64,000 nt of DNA from Pelomonas sp. V22 (lineage in GTDB: Bacteria; Pseudomonadota; Gammaproteobacteria; Burkholderiales; Burkholderiaceae_C): the NCBI RefSeq assembly GCF_030014915.1, contig NZ_JAGIXS010000001.1, forward strand, positions 744,001-808,000, in the 5' to 3' direction. A program made the position numbers and the translations under genes. This document shows, piece after piece, positions 1 through 8,829 of the stretch (within the stretch, counting starts at the first letter, position 1; every line of letters begins with the position of its first letter). The notes beneath the pieces were generated by a model. It was not told the DNA's origin. It saw only the letters and a program-made list of their open reading frames with translations, and ran no database searches.

Positions 1-866
1 CCCGCTTCGGCCAGGGCCAAAGCCGCAGCGCCGGTGGCGATGTTGCCGCCAATCACGTCGACCTGCGGGAAGTTCTGCTTGACCCAGCGCACGCGCTCGA
101 TCACGCCGGCGCTGTGCCCGTGGGCCGTGTCGACCACGATGGCATCGACGCCGGCACGCACCAGCAGCTCGACGCGCTCTTCCGTGCCCTCACCCACCCC
201 GACAGCGGCGCCGACGCGCAGCTTGCCTTGTGCGTCACGCGCGGCGTTCGGGAAGTTGGTCTGCTTGGTGATGTCCTTGACGGTCATCAGGCCGCGCAGC
301 TCGAAAGCGTCGTTGACGACCAGCACGCGCTCCAGCTTGTGCTTGTGCATCAGAGCCTTGCCTTCGGCCAGCGAGGCGCCTTCCTTGACATAGACCAGGC
401 GCTCGGCCGGGGTCATGATCTCGCGCACCGGGGCATCGTTGCGCGTTTCGAAGCGCAGGTCACGGCCGGTGACGATGCCCACGACCTTGGCCCCCTGCAG
501 CACCGGGAAGCCGGAGATGCCATGCTGCTCGGAGAGCTGCTTGACCTGGCGGACCGTGGTCTCGGGGGTGATGGTGATCGGGTCGCGCAGCAGGCCCGAC
601 TCATAGCGCTTCACGCGGGCCACCTCGGCGGCCTGCTGCTGCGCGGTCAGGTTCTTGTGCACGATACCCATGCCGCCTTCCTGGGCCATGGCGATGGCCA
701 GGCGGGCTTCCGTCACCGTGTCCATGGCGGCAGACACCAGGGGCAGGTTCAGGCGGATATTGCGGGTCAGTTGGGTGGCGAGGCTGGTGTCGCGAGGCAA
801 CACCTGGGAGAAGGCTGGCACCAACAACACATCGTCGAAGGTGAGCGCTTTGCCGAGAAGGCGCAT
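1..866 (-). CDS. guaB: IMP dehydrogenase, partial (3' end outside window)
   Basis: Oxidises IMP to XMP with NAD+, the committed step of GMP synthesis in the cytosol. The gene runs leftwards from the ATG at 866 and leaves the window after about 288 codons. The N-terminus [20 protein letters not shown] is the diagnostic start of bacterial IMPDH. It is followed by barrel motifs SAAMDTVTE and GGMGIVHKN, two CBS domains at roughly residues 95-210 ([21 protein letters not shown]), and return to the barrel with VDTAHGHS and GGNIATG. The catalytic cysteine loop lies beyond the edge. A GGAG stretch precedes the start at suitable distance. guaA is the usual downstream partner but cannot be seen here. 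Confidence 0.97.
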   Translation of the reverse strand, partial: MRLLGKALTFDDVLLVPAFSQVLPRDTSLATQLTRNIRLNLPLVSAAMDTVTEARLAIAMAQEGGMGIVHKNLTAQQQAAEVARVKRYESGLLRDPITITPETTVRQVKQLSEQHGISGFPVLQGAKVVGIVTGRDLRFETRNDAPVREIMTPAERLVYVKEGASLAEGKALMHKHKLERVLVVNDAFELRGLMTVKDITKQTNFPNAARDAQGKLRVGAAVGVGEGTEERVELLVRAGVDAIVVDTAHGHSAGVIERVRWVKQNFPQVDVIGGNIATGAAALALAEA

Positions 867-892
867 GTGGGAGGCTCCAGACGCAAAGCGGC

Positions 893-898
893 ATTATA
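893..898 (-). promoter_or_regulatory. -10 box of the guaB promoter
   Basis: Reverse-strand TATAAT, a perfect sigma-70 -10 hexamer in otherwise GC-rich DNA, 26 bases upstream of the guaB ATG. It would give a leader of about 20 nt. No convincing -35 lies 16-18 bases upstream (the best is GC-rich), so activation or a weak -35 is likely. The site is inferred from sequence only. Confidence 0.5.
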
Positions 899-991
899 CG
901 GAAGCAGTTCACGCTCCCGCTCTGGTTGGGGTCAAGCCCTGCCAGTACACTCCTGCGCACCCCTGCAGTAACGCCCCTCGGGCGACGCCCC

Positions 992-1504
992 ATGCGACTG
1001 TCGCGACTGTCTCCCACGCTTTGCCTCCTGCTTCTGCTGACCCTGGTGGGCAGCGCCCAGGCCCAATGGAAATGGAAGGACAGCAGCGGCAACGTGCAGT
1101 ACAGCGACCGGCCGCCGCCGCCGGGAACGCCCGAGAAAGACATCCTCCAGAAGCCGCCACAGCGCTACCAACCGGTGGTCGTGCGCCAGCTGGGCGCCAG
1201 CGCCCCGGAAGCTGCTGCAGCAGCCGCGCCGGCCAGCGCCGCCTCCCGCCCCGATGCCCAGGCACAGGCCCGCCAGCGCCAGCAGGAACAGGAGCAGGCC
1301 GCCAAGCAGAAGGAAGAAGAGCGCAAGCAGGCCGCCCAGCGCGCCGAGAACTGCCGCAATGCCAAGGGCCAGCTGCAAATGCTGGAAAGTGGCGTGCGAG
1401 TCAGGCAAACCAACGCCCAGGGCGAGCCCGTGGTACTGGACGACAAGCAGCGCGCCGAAGAAATGCAGCGCTCGCGCGCCGTCATCGCCAGCGAATGCCG
1501 CTGA
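992..1504 (+). CDS. DUF4124 domain-containing secreted protein
   Basis: A 170-residue protein of unknown function. Residues 1-25 form a Sec signal peptide (MRLSRLSPTLCLLLLLTLVG, with cleavage near AQA-QW). Directly after it comes the DUF4124 signature WKWKDSSGNVQYSDRPPP, found at the N-terminus of many short periplasmic proteins of beta- and gammaproteobacteria. The middle (about residues 75-125) is an Ala/Gln/Glu-rich, probably coiled-coil region, and two cysteines occur near residue 120 and at the C-terminus (SECR). The ATG at 992 is chosen because the signal peptide begins there; an upstream TTG would add a non-signal tail. It is divergent from guaB. Confidence 0.85.
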   Translation: MRLSRLSPTLCLLLLLTLVGSAQAQWKWKDSSGNVQYSDRPPPPGTPEKDILQKPPQRYQPVVVRQLGASAPEAAAAAAPASAASRPDAQAQARQRQQEQEQAAKQKEEERKQAAQRAENCRNAKGQLQMLESGVRVRQTNAQGEPVVLDDKQRAEEMQRSRAVIASECR

Positions 1505-1567
1505 GCTCGCGGCAGCCGAGTTACCACCTGCGCCGGCCGCCAATCAACGACAGGTCTTGCCGTTGAA

Positions 1568-1918
1568 TCAACGGCTGGTCTTGCCGCCCAGGGGCCTGTG
1601 CCTCGACACGATGCGCTCGCCGCGCGCCTTGTAGCGCTGGCGTCGCGCCTCCTTGGGGTCCACGGTCAGGGGGCGGTAGACCTCGATGCGGTCCTGATCA
1701 CGCAGCGCATGGCTGAGCGGCTGCTCCCTGCCCCACACGCCCAAGGCCAGCTCGGCCAACTGCGGCAACTGATCCGCAAAGGCGGCGCAGCTGCGCAAGC
1801 CCTGTTCCAGCGTGCTGCCGTCGGCCAGATCGAGCCAGGCATGGCGCACATCGCCGGCCTGCGGGCTCCACACCAGCTCGACGCGTATGCGCCCCGGCTG
1901 CAACTCAGCGAGCGCCAT
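1568..1918 (-). CDS. ratB: RnfH/RatB family protein (UPF0125)
   Basis: A 116-residue ubiquitin-like beta-grasp protein of the RnfH family. It begins [20 protein letters not shown] and has the family pattern of an early VELVW strand, a Leu/Ala-rich helix ([15 protein letters not shown]), and the signature [20 protein letters not shown]. The basic tail ends GGKTSR. Its start lies 14 bases inside the 3' end of ratA, so the two are probably translationally coupled. The same ratA-ratB pair facing smpB is seen in Escherichia coli (yfjG-yfjF). Function is not settled; the old link to Rnf electron transport is by name only. Confidence 0.9.
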   Translation of the reverse strand: MALAELQPGRIRVELVWSPQAGDVRHAWLDLADGSTLEQGLRSCAAFADQLPQLAELALGVWGREQPLSHALRDQDRIEVYRPLTVDPKEARRQRYKARGERIVSRHRPLGGKTSR

Positions 1919-2372
1919 AGACGCTCTCGGCGCGCTGCACGAAGCTGTCGACGAAGGTATTGGCCACACGGTCGAACACCGGGCTGACCACGGCCTCCAG
2001 CGCCTTGCTGGAGAAGGCATAGCAGAGATCGAATTCGATCTTGCAGGCCTGCGGCCCGGCCACGGCGGGCTCGGCGCCCGGCTTGCCCAGCGGCAGGAAG
2101 AACCAGTTGCCCTCGAGCTTGGAGAACGGGCCATCGACCAGCTCCATGCTGACGCGGCGGTCGGTCTCGTGCGTGTTGCGGGTGGTGAAGGCGTGGCGCA
2201 CGCCGGCGTAGGCGAGCCCCAGCTTGGCGGTCATGCCGCCCTCGTGCTGCTCGAGCAGCTCGGCCCGTTCGCACCAGGGCAGGAACTCGGGATAGCGGGA
2301 AATATCGGTGACCAGCTCATACATCTCGCGCGGCGAATACCAAAGCAGGACGGATTTTTTGACGTGCTTCAT
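1905..2372 (-). CDS. ratA: RatA, SRPBCC/COQ10-like protein
   Basis: A 155-residue START-like (SRPBCC) protein. In E. coli RatA was reported to block 70S ribosome association, while structural relatives (COQ10) bind ubiquinone. The sequence shows the family start [20 protein letters not shown], the motif [19 protein letters not shown], the central [20 protein letters not shown], and the terminal helix [19 protein letters not shown] hydrophobic cavity consistent with lipid binding is expected from the fold. Its 3' end overlaps ratB, and it is divergent from smpB with 48 bases between the starts. The toxin label should be treated with caution; a quinone-chaperone role is equally likely. Confidence 0.92.
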   Translation of the reverse strand: MKHVKKSVLLWYSPREMYELVTDISRYPEFLPWCERAELLEQHEGGMTAKLGLAYAGVRHAFTTRNTHETDRRVSMELVDGPFSKLEGNWFFLPLGKPGAEPAVAGPQACKIEFDLCYAFSSKALEAVVSPVFDRVANTFVDSFVQRAESVYGAR

Positions 2373-2420
2373 ACAATGCAGGCCATTCTATTGGCGGCAC
2401 CCGCCGCAACATCGGTCCTC

Positions 2421-2882
2421 ATGTCCATCGCTGAAAACCGCCGCGCCCGTTTCGAGTACCACATTGAAGAGCAGTTCGAGGCCGGCATGGTGCTGGAAGG
2501 CTGGGAGGTCAAGGCCGTGCGCGCCGGCCAGGTCCAGCTGACCGACGGCCACGTGATGATCAAGAACGGCGAGCTGTTCCTGATCGGCTGCCGCATCAAT
2601 CCGCTGCGCACCGCGTCCACCCACGTGAACCCGCTGGCCGACCGGACCAAGAAGCTGCTGATGAAGAAGGACGAGATCCGTCGCCTGATCGGCAAGGTCG
2701 AGCAGAAGGGTTTCACCATGGTGCCGCTCAACCTGCACTACAAGGGCAGCCACATCAAGTGCGACATTGCCCTGGCCAAGGGCAAGGACAAGGCGGACAA
2801 GCGCGAGACCGAGAAGAAGCGGGATTGGGAAAGGGAGAAAGGGCGCTTGATGCGCCACGCTGTCCCGTCAAACAAGGCCTGA
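2421..2882 (+). CDS. smpB: SsrA-binding protein SmpB
   Basis: Delivers tmRNA (SsrA) to stalled ribosomes for trans-translation. It is 153 residues, the normal length. Recognisable parts are [20 protein letters not shown], the RNA-binding core [33 protein letters not shown], and the basic C-terminal tail [20 protein letters not shown] that enters the mRNA channel. The ATG at 2421 is preferred because the conserved N-terminus starts there; the open frame extends far upstream without similarity. The 3' end runs 15 bases into the convergent metC gene, so no separate terminator fits between them. Confidence 0.97.
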   Translation: MSIAENRRARFEYHIEEQFEAGMVLEGWEVKAVRAGQVQLTDGHVMIKNGELFLIGCRINPLRTASTHVNPLADRTKKLLMKKDEIRRLIGKVEQKGFTMVPLNLHYKGSHIKCDIALAKGKDKADKRETEKKRDWEREKGRLMRHAVPSNKA

Positions 2883-4058
2883 TTCGAGCGCCTGTTCGAG
2901 ATCGGCCCGCAGATCGGCCTCAGCCTCCAGCCCGATGGCAAAGCGCACCAGCGGCCCGCGCGCAATCGGCATGGGCAGCGAACGGCTCTGGCTCATGTTG
3001 TAGGGTACGGCGAGGCTCATCGGACCGGCCCAGGAGTAGCCGATACCGTACAGCTCCAGCGCGTCGATGAAGGCATCGACCTGCTTCTGCGTGTACTCCG
3101 GCTTGAACACCACCGAGAACAGGCAGGCTGCGCCGCCGCTGCTGCTCTGCAGCCAATGCTGGTGGCCCGGCGAGCCGGGCAGCGCCGGGTGCAGCACCTG
3201 GGCCACCTCGGGCCGCGTTTGCATCCAGGCCGCGAGCGCGCGCGTCGTTGCGTCCTGGGCGCGGTAGCGCAGCTCCAAAGTCGGCAGCGAGCGCAGCACC
3301 AGCTCCACATCGTTCTGGCCAAGGCCGTAGCCCAGGTGCTCGTGGCAGTTGTCGATGCGGTCGCGCAAGGCGCGGTCGCGGGTGTAGACACCGCCCATCA
3401 GCACGTCGGCACCGCCCGACTGGTACTTGGTCAGCGCCTGCATGGAAATGTCGACACCCAGGCCCGGCGCGATCTCGAAGGCATTGAAGGCCACGCCCGC
3501 GCCCCAGGTGTTGTCCAGCGCGGTCAGCACGCCGGCCGCCTTGCAGCGCTGCAGCAGCCCGACCAGGTCCGGAAACTCCAGCGTGATCGAACCGGCGGCC
3601 TCGAGCCACACAAGCTTGGTCTGCGGCGACAGCGGCAGCGCGGCTGCGTCGAGCGGGTCGTAGAACTTGTGGCTGATGCCCATGCGCGGCAGATAGTCCT
3701 GCGCCAGCCAGCGGTTCTGGCCGTAGACGTTGTCGGGCAGCAGCACCTCGTCGCCAGGCTGCAAGAGCGCCAGATTCACGACGGTGATGGCCGAAAGGCC
3801 CGAAGGCGTCAGCAGGCAATGCTCCGCGCCTTCCAGCGTGGCGAGGCGCGCCGCCAGCGTGTAGCTGGTGGGCGTGCCATGCAGGCCGTAGCGGTAGCTG
3901 AGACCGTCGCGCGGGCGCGGCCGACGCAGGTCGGCCGTGTCCTTGAACAGCACGGTCGAGGCCTTGAACACGCCCACCGGATGGGCGGCCCAACCCTCGG
4001 GCGGCTGGTAAGGATGGTGGATCTGCTCGGTAGCGAGGGCGCGCTTCTTGTGGCTCAA
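2868..4058 (-). CDS. metC: Cystathionine beta-lyase (PLP-dependent)
   Basis: A 396-residue enzyme of the Cys/Met-metabolism PLP family, probably cleaving cystathionine to homocysteine, pyruvate and ammonia in methionine synthesis. Visible motifs are the substrate/PLP pocket [19 protein letters not shown], the PLP-contact Asp in ALDNTWGAG, and the Schiff-base lysine in [17 protein letters not shown]. The C-terminal lobe carries SLGG-equivalent [14 protein letters not shown] and VRFAIGLE. The start is a TTG at 4058 with a strong AAGGAG seven bases upstream. That ribosome site overlaps the end of rimO, 11 bases away, so the two genes form an operon. A cystathionine gamma-type activity cannot be excluded from sequence alone. 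Confidence 0.9.
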   Translation of the reverse strand: MSHKKRALATEQIHHPYQPPEGWAAHPVGVFKASTVLFKDTADLRRPRPRDGLSYRYGLHGTPTSYTLAARLATLEGAEHCLLTPSGLSAITVVNLALLQPGDEVLLPDNVYGQNRWLAQDYLPRMGISHKFYDPLDAAALPLSPQTKLVWLEAAGSITLEFPDLVGLLQRCKAAGVLTALDNTWGAGVAFNAFEIAPGLGVDISMQALTKYQSGGADVLMGGVYTRDRALRDRIDNCHEHLGYGLGQNDVELVLRSLPTLELRYRAQDATTRALAAWMQTRPEVAQVLHPALPGSPGHQHWLQSSSGGAACLFSVVFKPEYTQKQVDAFIDALELYGIGYSWAGPMSLAVPYNMSQSRSLPMPIARGPLVRFAIGLEAEADLRADLEQALESGLV

Positions 4059-4069
4059 GAGGCGCTCCT

Positions 4070-5461
4070 TCAGATCGGCATGCCGACGAGGTCGTGGCCC
4101 TCGGCCGCGACGATGCGCACGCGCGTGAACTCACCCACCTTCAACGTCTTGCTGGCCTTCTCCGGCGGCAGGATTCGCACCGTGCCGTCGATCTCCGGCG
4201 CATCCGCGTAGGTACGGCCCACGCCGCCCTTGCGGCCCAGGGCCGGCGCGGAATCGACCAGCACCTGCATGGTCGCGCCAATGCGCGAGCGCAGCTTGTC
4301 GGCCGAGACCTGCTCGGCAATCGCCATGAAGCGCGCGCGGCGCTCCTCGCGCACTTCGTCTGGCAGCGCGCCGGCCAGCTCGTTGGCGCTGGCGCCTTCC
4401 ACCGGCGAATAGGCGAAGCAGCCGGCACGGTCGATGCGGGCTTCGTTCATGAAATCGAGCAGGTACTGGAACTCGGCCTCGGTCTCACCGGGGAAGCCGG
4501 CGATGAAAGTCGAGCGGATCACGATCTCGGGGCAGATCTCGCGCCAGCGCGCGATGCGCTCCATGTTCTTCTCGCCATTGGCCGGGCGCTTCATGCGCTT
4601 GAGCACATCGGGGTGGGCATGCTGGAACGGCACGTCCAGGTAGGGCAGCACCAGGCCTTCGGCCATCAGGGGCAGCACCTCGTCGACGTGCGGGTACGGG
4701 TACACATAGTGCAGGCGCACCCAGGCGCCATGCTGCTTGGCGATCTCGCCGAGCTGGGCCACCAGGTCCAGCATCTTGGTCTTGACCGGCTTGCCGTCCC
4801 AGAAGCCGGTGCGGTACTTGACGTCGACACCGTAGGCGCTGGTGTCCTGGCTGACGACCAGCAGTTCCTTGACGCCCGATTCGAACAGCGCCCGTGCCTC
4901 GTTCAGCACGTCGCCGATGGGCCGCGACACCAGGTCGCCGCGCATGCTCGGGATGATGCAGAACGAGCAACGGTGGTTGCAGCCCTCGCTGATCTTCAGG
5001 TAGGCGTAGTGCCTGGGCGTCAGCTTGATGCCGGCGATGCCGCGCGCCTCGGGCACCAGGTCGATGAAGGGGTCGTGCGGCTTCGGCACGTGGGTGTGGA
5101 CGGCGTCCATCACCTCCTGCGTGGCATGCGGGCCGGTGACGGCCAGCACGCTCGGGTGCATCTCGCGCACCAGGTTGTCGCTCGAGGGGCCAGCCTTGGC
5201 GCCCAAGCAGCCGGTGACGATGACTTTGCCGTTCTCGGCCAGCGCCTCGCCGATGGTGTCCAGGCTTTCCTTGACCGCATCGTCGATGAAGCCGCAGGTG
5301 TTGACGATCACCAGGTCGGCACCGGCGAAGGTCTTGGAGGTTTCATAGCCTTCCGCACGCAGCTGCGTGAGGATGAGCTCGGAATCGGTCAGGGCCTTGG
5401 GGCAGCCGAGGGACACGAAACCGATCTTGGGCGCGGGATTTTGGACGGCGGATTCACTCAT
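4070..5461 (-). CDS. rimO: Ribosomal protein S12 methylthiotransferase RimO
   Basis: A radical-SAM enzyme that adds a methylthio group to Asp89 of ribosomal protein S12. It is 463 residues. The N-terminal UPF0004 domain has [17 protein letters not shown] and [11 protein letters not shown]. The radical-SAM core has the CX3CX2C cluster motif [15 protein letters not shown] around residue 160. A C-terminal TRAM domain ends [12 protein letters not shown]...[14 protein letters not shown]. The ATG at 5461 is chosen because it gives the normal N-terminus [15 protein letters not shown]; the open frame extends another 75 codons upstream without similarity. It lies upstream of, and probably co-transcribed with, metC. 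Confidence 0.97.
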   Translation of the reverse strand: MSESAVQNPAPKIGFVSLGCPKALTDSELILTQLRAEGYETSKTFAGADLVIVNTCGFIDDAVKESLDTIGEALAENGKVIVTGCLGAKAGPSSDNLVREMHPSVLAVTGPHATQEVMDAVHTHVPKPHDPFIDLVPEARGIAGIKLTPRHYAYLKISEGCNHRCSFCIIPSMRGDLVSRPIGDVLNEARALFESGVKELLVVSQDTSAYGVDVKYRTGFWDGKPVKTKMLDLVAQLGEIAKQHGAWVRLHYVYPYPHVDEVLPLMAEGLVLPYLDVPFQHAHPDVLKRMKRPANGEKNMERIARWREICPEIVIRSTFIAGFPGETEAEFQYLLDFMNEARIDRAGCFAYSPVEGASANELAGALPDEVREERRARFMAIAEQVSADKLRSRIGATMQVLVDSAPALGRKGGVGRTYADAPEIDGTVRILPPEKASKTLKVGEFTRVRIVAAEGHDLVGMPI

Positions 5462-5573
5462 GCCGCGATTGTCCCTCATCCCCGCGACCGGGCAACGTCC
5501 CCTAGCCGGGCCAGCGGCGCCAGGATTAGCATCGGGCCCATCGGCCTCCGGCGTTCCTTGCAGTACCCCTCCC

Positions 5574-6371
5574 ATGTCCTGGTTCCGCACATCCGCCCTG
5601 CTCGGCCGTCTGGGCTTGCTCGCTTGTTGCGCCCTGCTGCTTGGCCAGGCGCTGGCTGCGCCCGTTTGCGAACGGCCGCTGCGCATGGCCGTCGAACAGC
5701 GGCCGCCCTATCTGTTCATGACCGCCGAAGGCCAGATGCAGGGCTGCGACATCGAGCTGGTGCGGGCCATCCTGCAGCAGGCCGGCTGCACGCTGGAGCT
5801 GGTGCCGGAGCTGCCCAGGCGGCGGCGCTACACCATGTTCGTCACCGGCGAGATCGACATCCTGCCCGCCGCCTCGATGACGGCCGAACGGCGCGAGGTC
5901 GCCTGGTTCAGCGCGCCCTACTTCGTCGAAGCCGTCGCGCTGTTCGCCCTGCCGGAAAAGGCATCGAAGCTGCAAAACATCAAGAACTTCGAGGACATTC
6001 GCTCACGGCGCATCAGCCTCATCAGCCAGAGCTTCGGCTGGTTCGGCGACGCCTTCGAGGCCTACAAGCCAGCGCTGCAGAACGACGGCCTGCTGTCGCA
6101 CTACGACCAGCTGGGCAATGCACTGCAGATGCTGAAGCTGGGGCGCGGCGATCTGGTCCTCGCGGACCGGGCAGCGATGCGTCAACTCGCGCAACAGCAG
6201 AAATTCAAGCTGATCGAGCTCGACTACCTGCCCCTGCAGGGCGCGGCCCGGCTGATGCTGAGCAAGCGTTCGATCAACGAGGGCCAGTTCCGAGCCATCG
6301 ACGCGGCCCTGCAAAAGCTGGAAGACAGCGGCGCCTTGAAGCAGATTCGCAGCCGCCACGGATTGCAATGA
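5574..6371 (+). CDS. Periplasmic substrate-binding protein, SBP_bac_3 family
   Basis: A 265-residue periplasmic solute-binding protein of the polar-amino-acid type. A signal peptide spans residues 1-28 ([18 protein letters not shown]). The binding fold begins [20 protein letters not shown], followed by [34 protein letters not shown] and [19 protein letters not shown], and ends [11 protein letters not shown]. No permease or ATPase gene is adjacent, so it is an orphan. Such orphans in this order often serve as sensor-associated or redundant binding proteins. The ligand cannot be told. It is divergent from rimO and convergent with phaR. Confidence 0.85.
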   Translation: MSWFRTSALLGRLGLLACCALLLGQALAAPVCERPLRMAVEQRPPYLFMTAEGQMQGCDIELVRAILQQAGCTLELVPELPRRRRYTMFVTGEIDILPAASMTAERREVAWFSAPYFVEAVALFALPEKASKLQNIKNFEDIRSRRISLISQSFGWFGDAFEAYKPALQNDGLLSHYDQLGNALQMLKLGRGDLVLADRAAMRQLAQQQKFKLIELDYLPLQGAARLMLSKRSINEGQFRAIDAALQKLEDSGALKQIRSRHGLQ

Positions 6372-6402
6372 AGACCGCAGTGTTGGCCTGAGCTGCGGCT
6401 GC

Positions 6403-6978
6403 TTACTTCTTCGGCGGGAAGCCGGGCATGCCGGGGAAGGCTTTCTGCATCTGCTCGCTCATCTGCTCGAGCAGGTTCTTGCTCTGCTCCACGTAGCCGC
6501 CCATGCCGCCCATCAGGCCCTGCATCATCGGCGACTGCGTGCCCATGAACTTGGCCCAGGTCTCGGGGCTGAACGCGAGGCCCGGGCTCTGGTCGACGAA
6601 CTTCTTCTGCATCTCGGCAAAGGTCTGCATGTTCTTCTCCAGATACTCGCCCATCACGCCCTGCATCGCATGGCCGTAGAAGCGGATGATCTGCTCCAGT
6701 GACTGGGTGGTGAACATGGGCACGCCGCCGGTTTCTTCCTCGAGGATGATCTGCAGGAGGATGGAGCGGGTCAGGTCTTCGGCGGTCTTGGCGTCACGCA
6801 CTTCGAAAGCCTGACCATCCAGCACCATGGCCTTGACGTCGGCCAAGGTGATGTAGCTGCTGGTCTTGGTGTCGTAGAGACGGCGGTTGGGGTACTTCTT
6901 CAGGATGCGCAGTTCGGGCGCCGCCTCGGCCGCGCCTGCTGTCTTCTCCGTCGTCTTGCCTCTGCGGGCAGTCGCCAT
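6403..6978 (-). CDS. phaR: Polyhydroxyalkanoate synthesis repressor PhaR
   Basis: A cytosolic DNA- and PHA-granule-binding repressor that controls phasin genes. It is 191 residues. The N-terminal DNA-binding domain is diagnostic: LRILKKYPNRRLYDTKTSSY, then ITLADVKAMVLDGQAFEVRD and TAEDLTRSILLQIILEEE. Two PHB-accumulation regulatory repeats follow (MFTTQSLEQIIRFYGHAMQG, YLEKNMQTFAEMQKKF), with a Met/Gly-rich tail ending PGMPGFPPKK. The ribosome site TAGGAG is well placed. A TGC-rich inverted repeat sits over the predicted transcription start, consistent with self-repression. bdhA in the same window supports a working PHB cycle. Confidence 0.96.
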   Translation of the reverse strand: MATARRGKTTEKTAGAAEAAPELRILKKYPNRRLYDTKTSSYITLADVKAMVLDGQAFEVRDAKTAEDLTRSILLQIILEEETGGVPMFTTQSLEQIIRFYGHAMQGVMGEYLEKNMQTFAEMQKKFVDQSPGLAFSPETWAKFMGTQSPMMQGLMGGMGGYVEQSKNLLEQMSEQMQKAFPGMPGFPPKK

Positions 6979-6992
6979 CGCTTGCTCCTATA

Positions 6993-7013
6993 TTGCGTTG
7001 CAGCAAGATTCTA
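6993..7013 (-). promoter_or_regulatory. Probable phaR promoter -10 with overlapping PhaR operator
   Basis: On the reverse strand TAGAAT (7008-7013) is followed immediately by TTGCTGCAACGCAA (6993-7006), a TTGC...GCAA inverted repeat rich in TGC. PhaR proteins are known to bind TGC-rich or CTGC/GCAG palindromes near phasin genes and their own promoters. The repeat lies where transcription would begin, about 15-28 bases before the phaR ATG, so binding would block initiation. The operator role is inferred. Confidence 0.45.
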
Positions 7014-7172
7014 GGAGGCCCCCATGGGGGCGGCGGACGGGTTTACCCCCGAGCTCCCGTTCAAACGGCGCTGCGCGCACGGGCTGGATGGAAGGGCGAG
7101 CGTTCTTTGGCGGCTGAAGCTTTTTGAAATAACTTCAATATTGCACAACCACGAGCCCGACAAACCGCCAGC

Positions 7173-8525
7173 TCAGCGTTTGCTGGAACTCAATGCGGCA
7201 ACACGACGACGAGCATCGTCTGCCCCCTCAAATGCCAGGCCCGGACTCAGCGCCGCCTTGTAGCTCTCCAGCGCCTGATCGACTTGCCCGCGCTTCTCCA
7301 GCACCTGACCGAGCCTATAGCGCAGATACGGCGCGCCAGGGACCTGCTTGACGGCCTTGGCCAGCGACTCCTCAGCCCCCGCCAGATCGCCACGCGCCTC
7401 CTGAACGGCGGCCAGGGTATCAACATAGCCCACCGCGCCTGGCGCCAGAGTCAGGGCTCGCTGAATCCATTCCTGCGCCTGGGGCAGGTCGCGCTTCAGC
7501 TTGGCCGCCAGCCAGGCCAGGTTGTTCCATGCGCCGTGCATTTGCGGATCGGCCTCGGTGGCTCGCTTGTAGCTGGCAAAAGCATCGCCGTCTTTGCCGA
7601 CAGCCTCCTGAATATTGCCAAGCTTGAACAGCAGCACACCCGACGCAGTACGCGGACTGGCCGCGACATAGCGCTCCAGATCCTTGACCGCTTCATCGCC
7701 ACGCTTGGCCGCGAGCAGCACGTCTACGCGCGCCAACTGCGCTCGCTGCAAGTTCGGCTCCAGTGCCAAGGCCTTGTCGACCGACGCCAGCGCCTGATCG
7801 AAAGCGCCCTGACTGCTGCGCAGTTCGGCAATCGCCAGCAGCGGCAGGGGATTCTTGGGCGCCACCTTGGCCGCCTGCTCGAAGGCAGACATCGCGGCGC
7901 CGACATCCTTCGCGGCGAGATGCGCCCGCCCCAGGCCGTACGCAGCGCCGGGCAGCGCCGGATTGGCGCTCACCGCCCCCTTGAAGGCTGCCACCGCGTC
8001 AGCCGCTCTGCCAGCACTCAGGTACATCTCACCCAGATCCAGATAGGGCGCAGCGAACTTGGGATCCAGCTCGATCGCACGCTTCAGGTGGCGCTCCGCC
8101 TCAGCATTGCGGTTCGTGCCCGCAGCGAAACGTCCCATGGTGGCCGCCACGACGGCCGACTTCGGCGCAACCGACTGGGCGCGCTGCAACAAAGCGTCGA
8201 CAGCCTGAGGGCGCGAGCGCCGCAACTCCAGGTCGGCCATGGCCAGCAAGGGCTCATAGGCCTTGGGCTCCAGCTTGGTCGCCTGCAGGAACAGGACCTC
8301 GGCGGCATCCAGGCGCCCAGCATCCAGGGCCGCGTACCCCTTTTGCCAACTGGAGAGCGCTTCGGCGTTCTTCAGTAGCAGGCTACCGGTTACGGCCTGG
8401 ACCGGCCCCTCCGCTTTAGCCCCAGCCCGCTCGGGCTCCACCACGACAACACCCGCGCTTGCATGGGCGGCAAACAAGGCCATGGCGACAAAGGCAAGCA
8501 AGCGGCTGCTGGGTTTCATCATCAT
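7173..8525 (-). CDS. Secreted tetratricopeptide-repeat protein
   Basis: A 450-residue protein with a signal peptide (LLAFVAMALFAAHASA-GV) and about ten consecutive 34-residue TPR units from residue 55 to the end, for example YAALDAGRLDAAEVLFLQAT and YLDLGEMYLSAGRAADAVAA. It probably acts as a periplasmic or outer-membrane scaffold. TPR proteins accompany exosortase/EPS loci, and the next gene is a PEP-CTERM cargo on the opposite strand. However, this protein is much shorter than the PrsT lipoprotein and has no lipobox, so a link is only contextual. The start has three consecutive ATG codons (8517-8525) and no strong ribosome site. Confidence 0.8.
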   Translation of the reverse strand: MMMKPSSRLLAFVAMALFAAHASAGVVVVEPERAGAKAEGPVQAVTGSLLLKNAEALSSWQKGYAALDAGRLDAAEVLFLQATKLEPKAYEPLLAMADLELRRSRPQAVDALLQRAQSVAPKSAVVAATMGRFAAGTNRNAEAERHLKRAIELDPKFAAPYLDLGEMYLSAGRAADAVAAFKGAVSANPALPGAAYGLGRAHLAAKDVGAAMSAFEQAAKVAPKNPLPLLAIAELRSSQGAFDQALASVDKALALEPNLQRAQLARVDVLLAAKRGDEAVKDLERYVAASPRTASGVLLFKLGNIQEAVGKDGDAFASYKRATEADPQMHGAWNNLAWLAAKLKRDLPQAQEWIQRALTLAPGAVGYVDTLAAVQEARGDLAGAEESLAKAVKQVPGAPYLRYRLGQVLEKRGQVDQALESYKAALSPGLAFEGADDARRRVAALSSSKR

Positions 8526-8829
8526 CGTGGCAGCCCTGGGCGGGGTTGCTGGGGTTGTATTGCAATGATTCTAGCGACGCCAAACACCTGCGAGATGGAC
8601 GCATCCAGGGGCCTGAAGCCAGGGAGGAGAGCGGCCCTCAACGGGCTGTTCATTTGTCGAATTTCTTGACAACTCGATCACAGTTCGCCCAAACAACCGC
8701 GCTAAGTCATTGTTTCATACAAAGACCGACGGGCTGGCATATGGATTGCTTGACCTCGTACGTAAGCAGCCAAGCTCCGTGACGAAGCAAGGCTGGATAG
8801 AGGCGCAACTTGTAGGAAAAGGAACCATC
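8526..8829. other. Divergent intergenic region, 304 nt
   Basis: It separates the TPR gene (left) from the PEP-CTERM gene (right) and holds no credible reading frame. The notable content is a sigma-54-type -24/-12 element at 8735-8750, listed separately. A TTGACA at 8666-8671 has no matching -10. The DNA between 8640 and 8760 is more AT-rich than its surroundings, as expected of a control region. Confidence 0.6.
8735..8750 (+). promoter_or_regulatory. Sigma-54 (RpoN) type -24/-12 promoter for the PEP-CTERM gene
   Basis: The sequence TGGCATATGGATTGCT matches the RpoN consensus TGGCAYR-N4-TTGCW with exact spacing. GG is at 8736-8737 (-24) and GC at 8748-8749 (-12). Transcription would start near 8761, giving a leader of about 70 nt before the GTG at 8830. 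PEP-CTERM genes in other betaproteobacteria (for example Zoogloea) are known to depend on RpoN with the PrsK/PrsR two-component system, which makes the match more believable. Confidence 0.65.

Noticed and set aside
4094..6391. A 765-codon plus-strand frame opposite rimO and running into the binding-protein gene
   Set aside because: No domain; both rimO and the binding protein are well supported in other frames.
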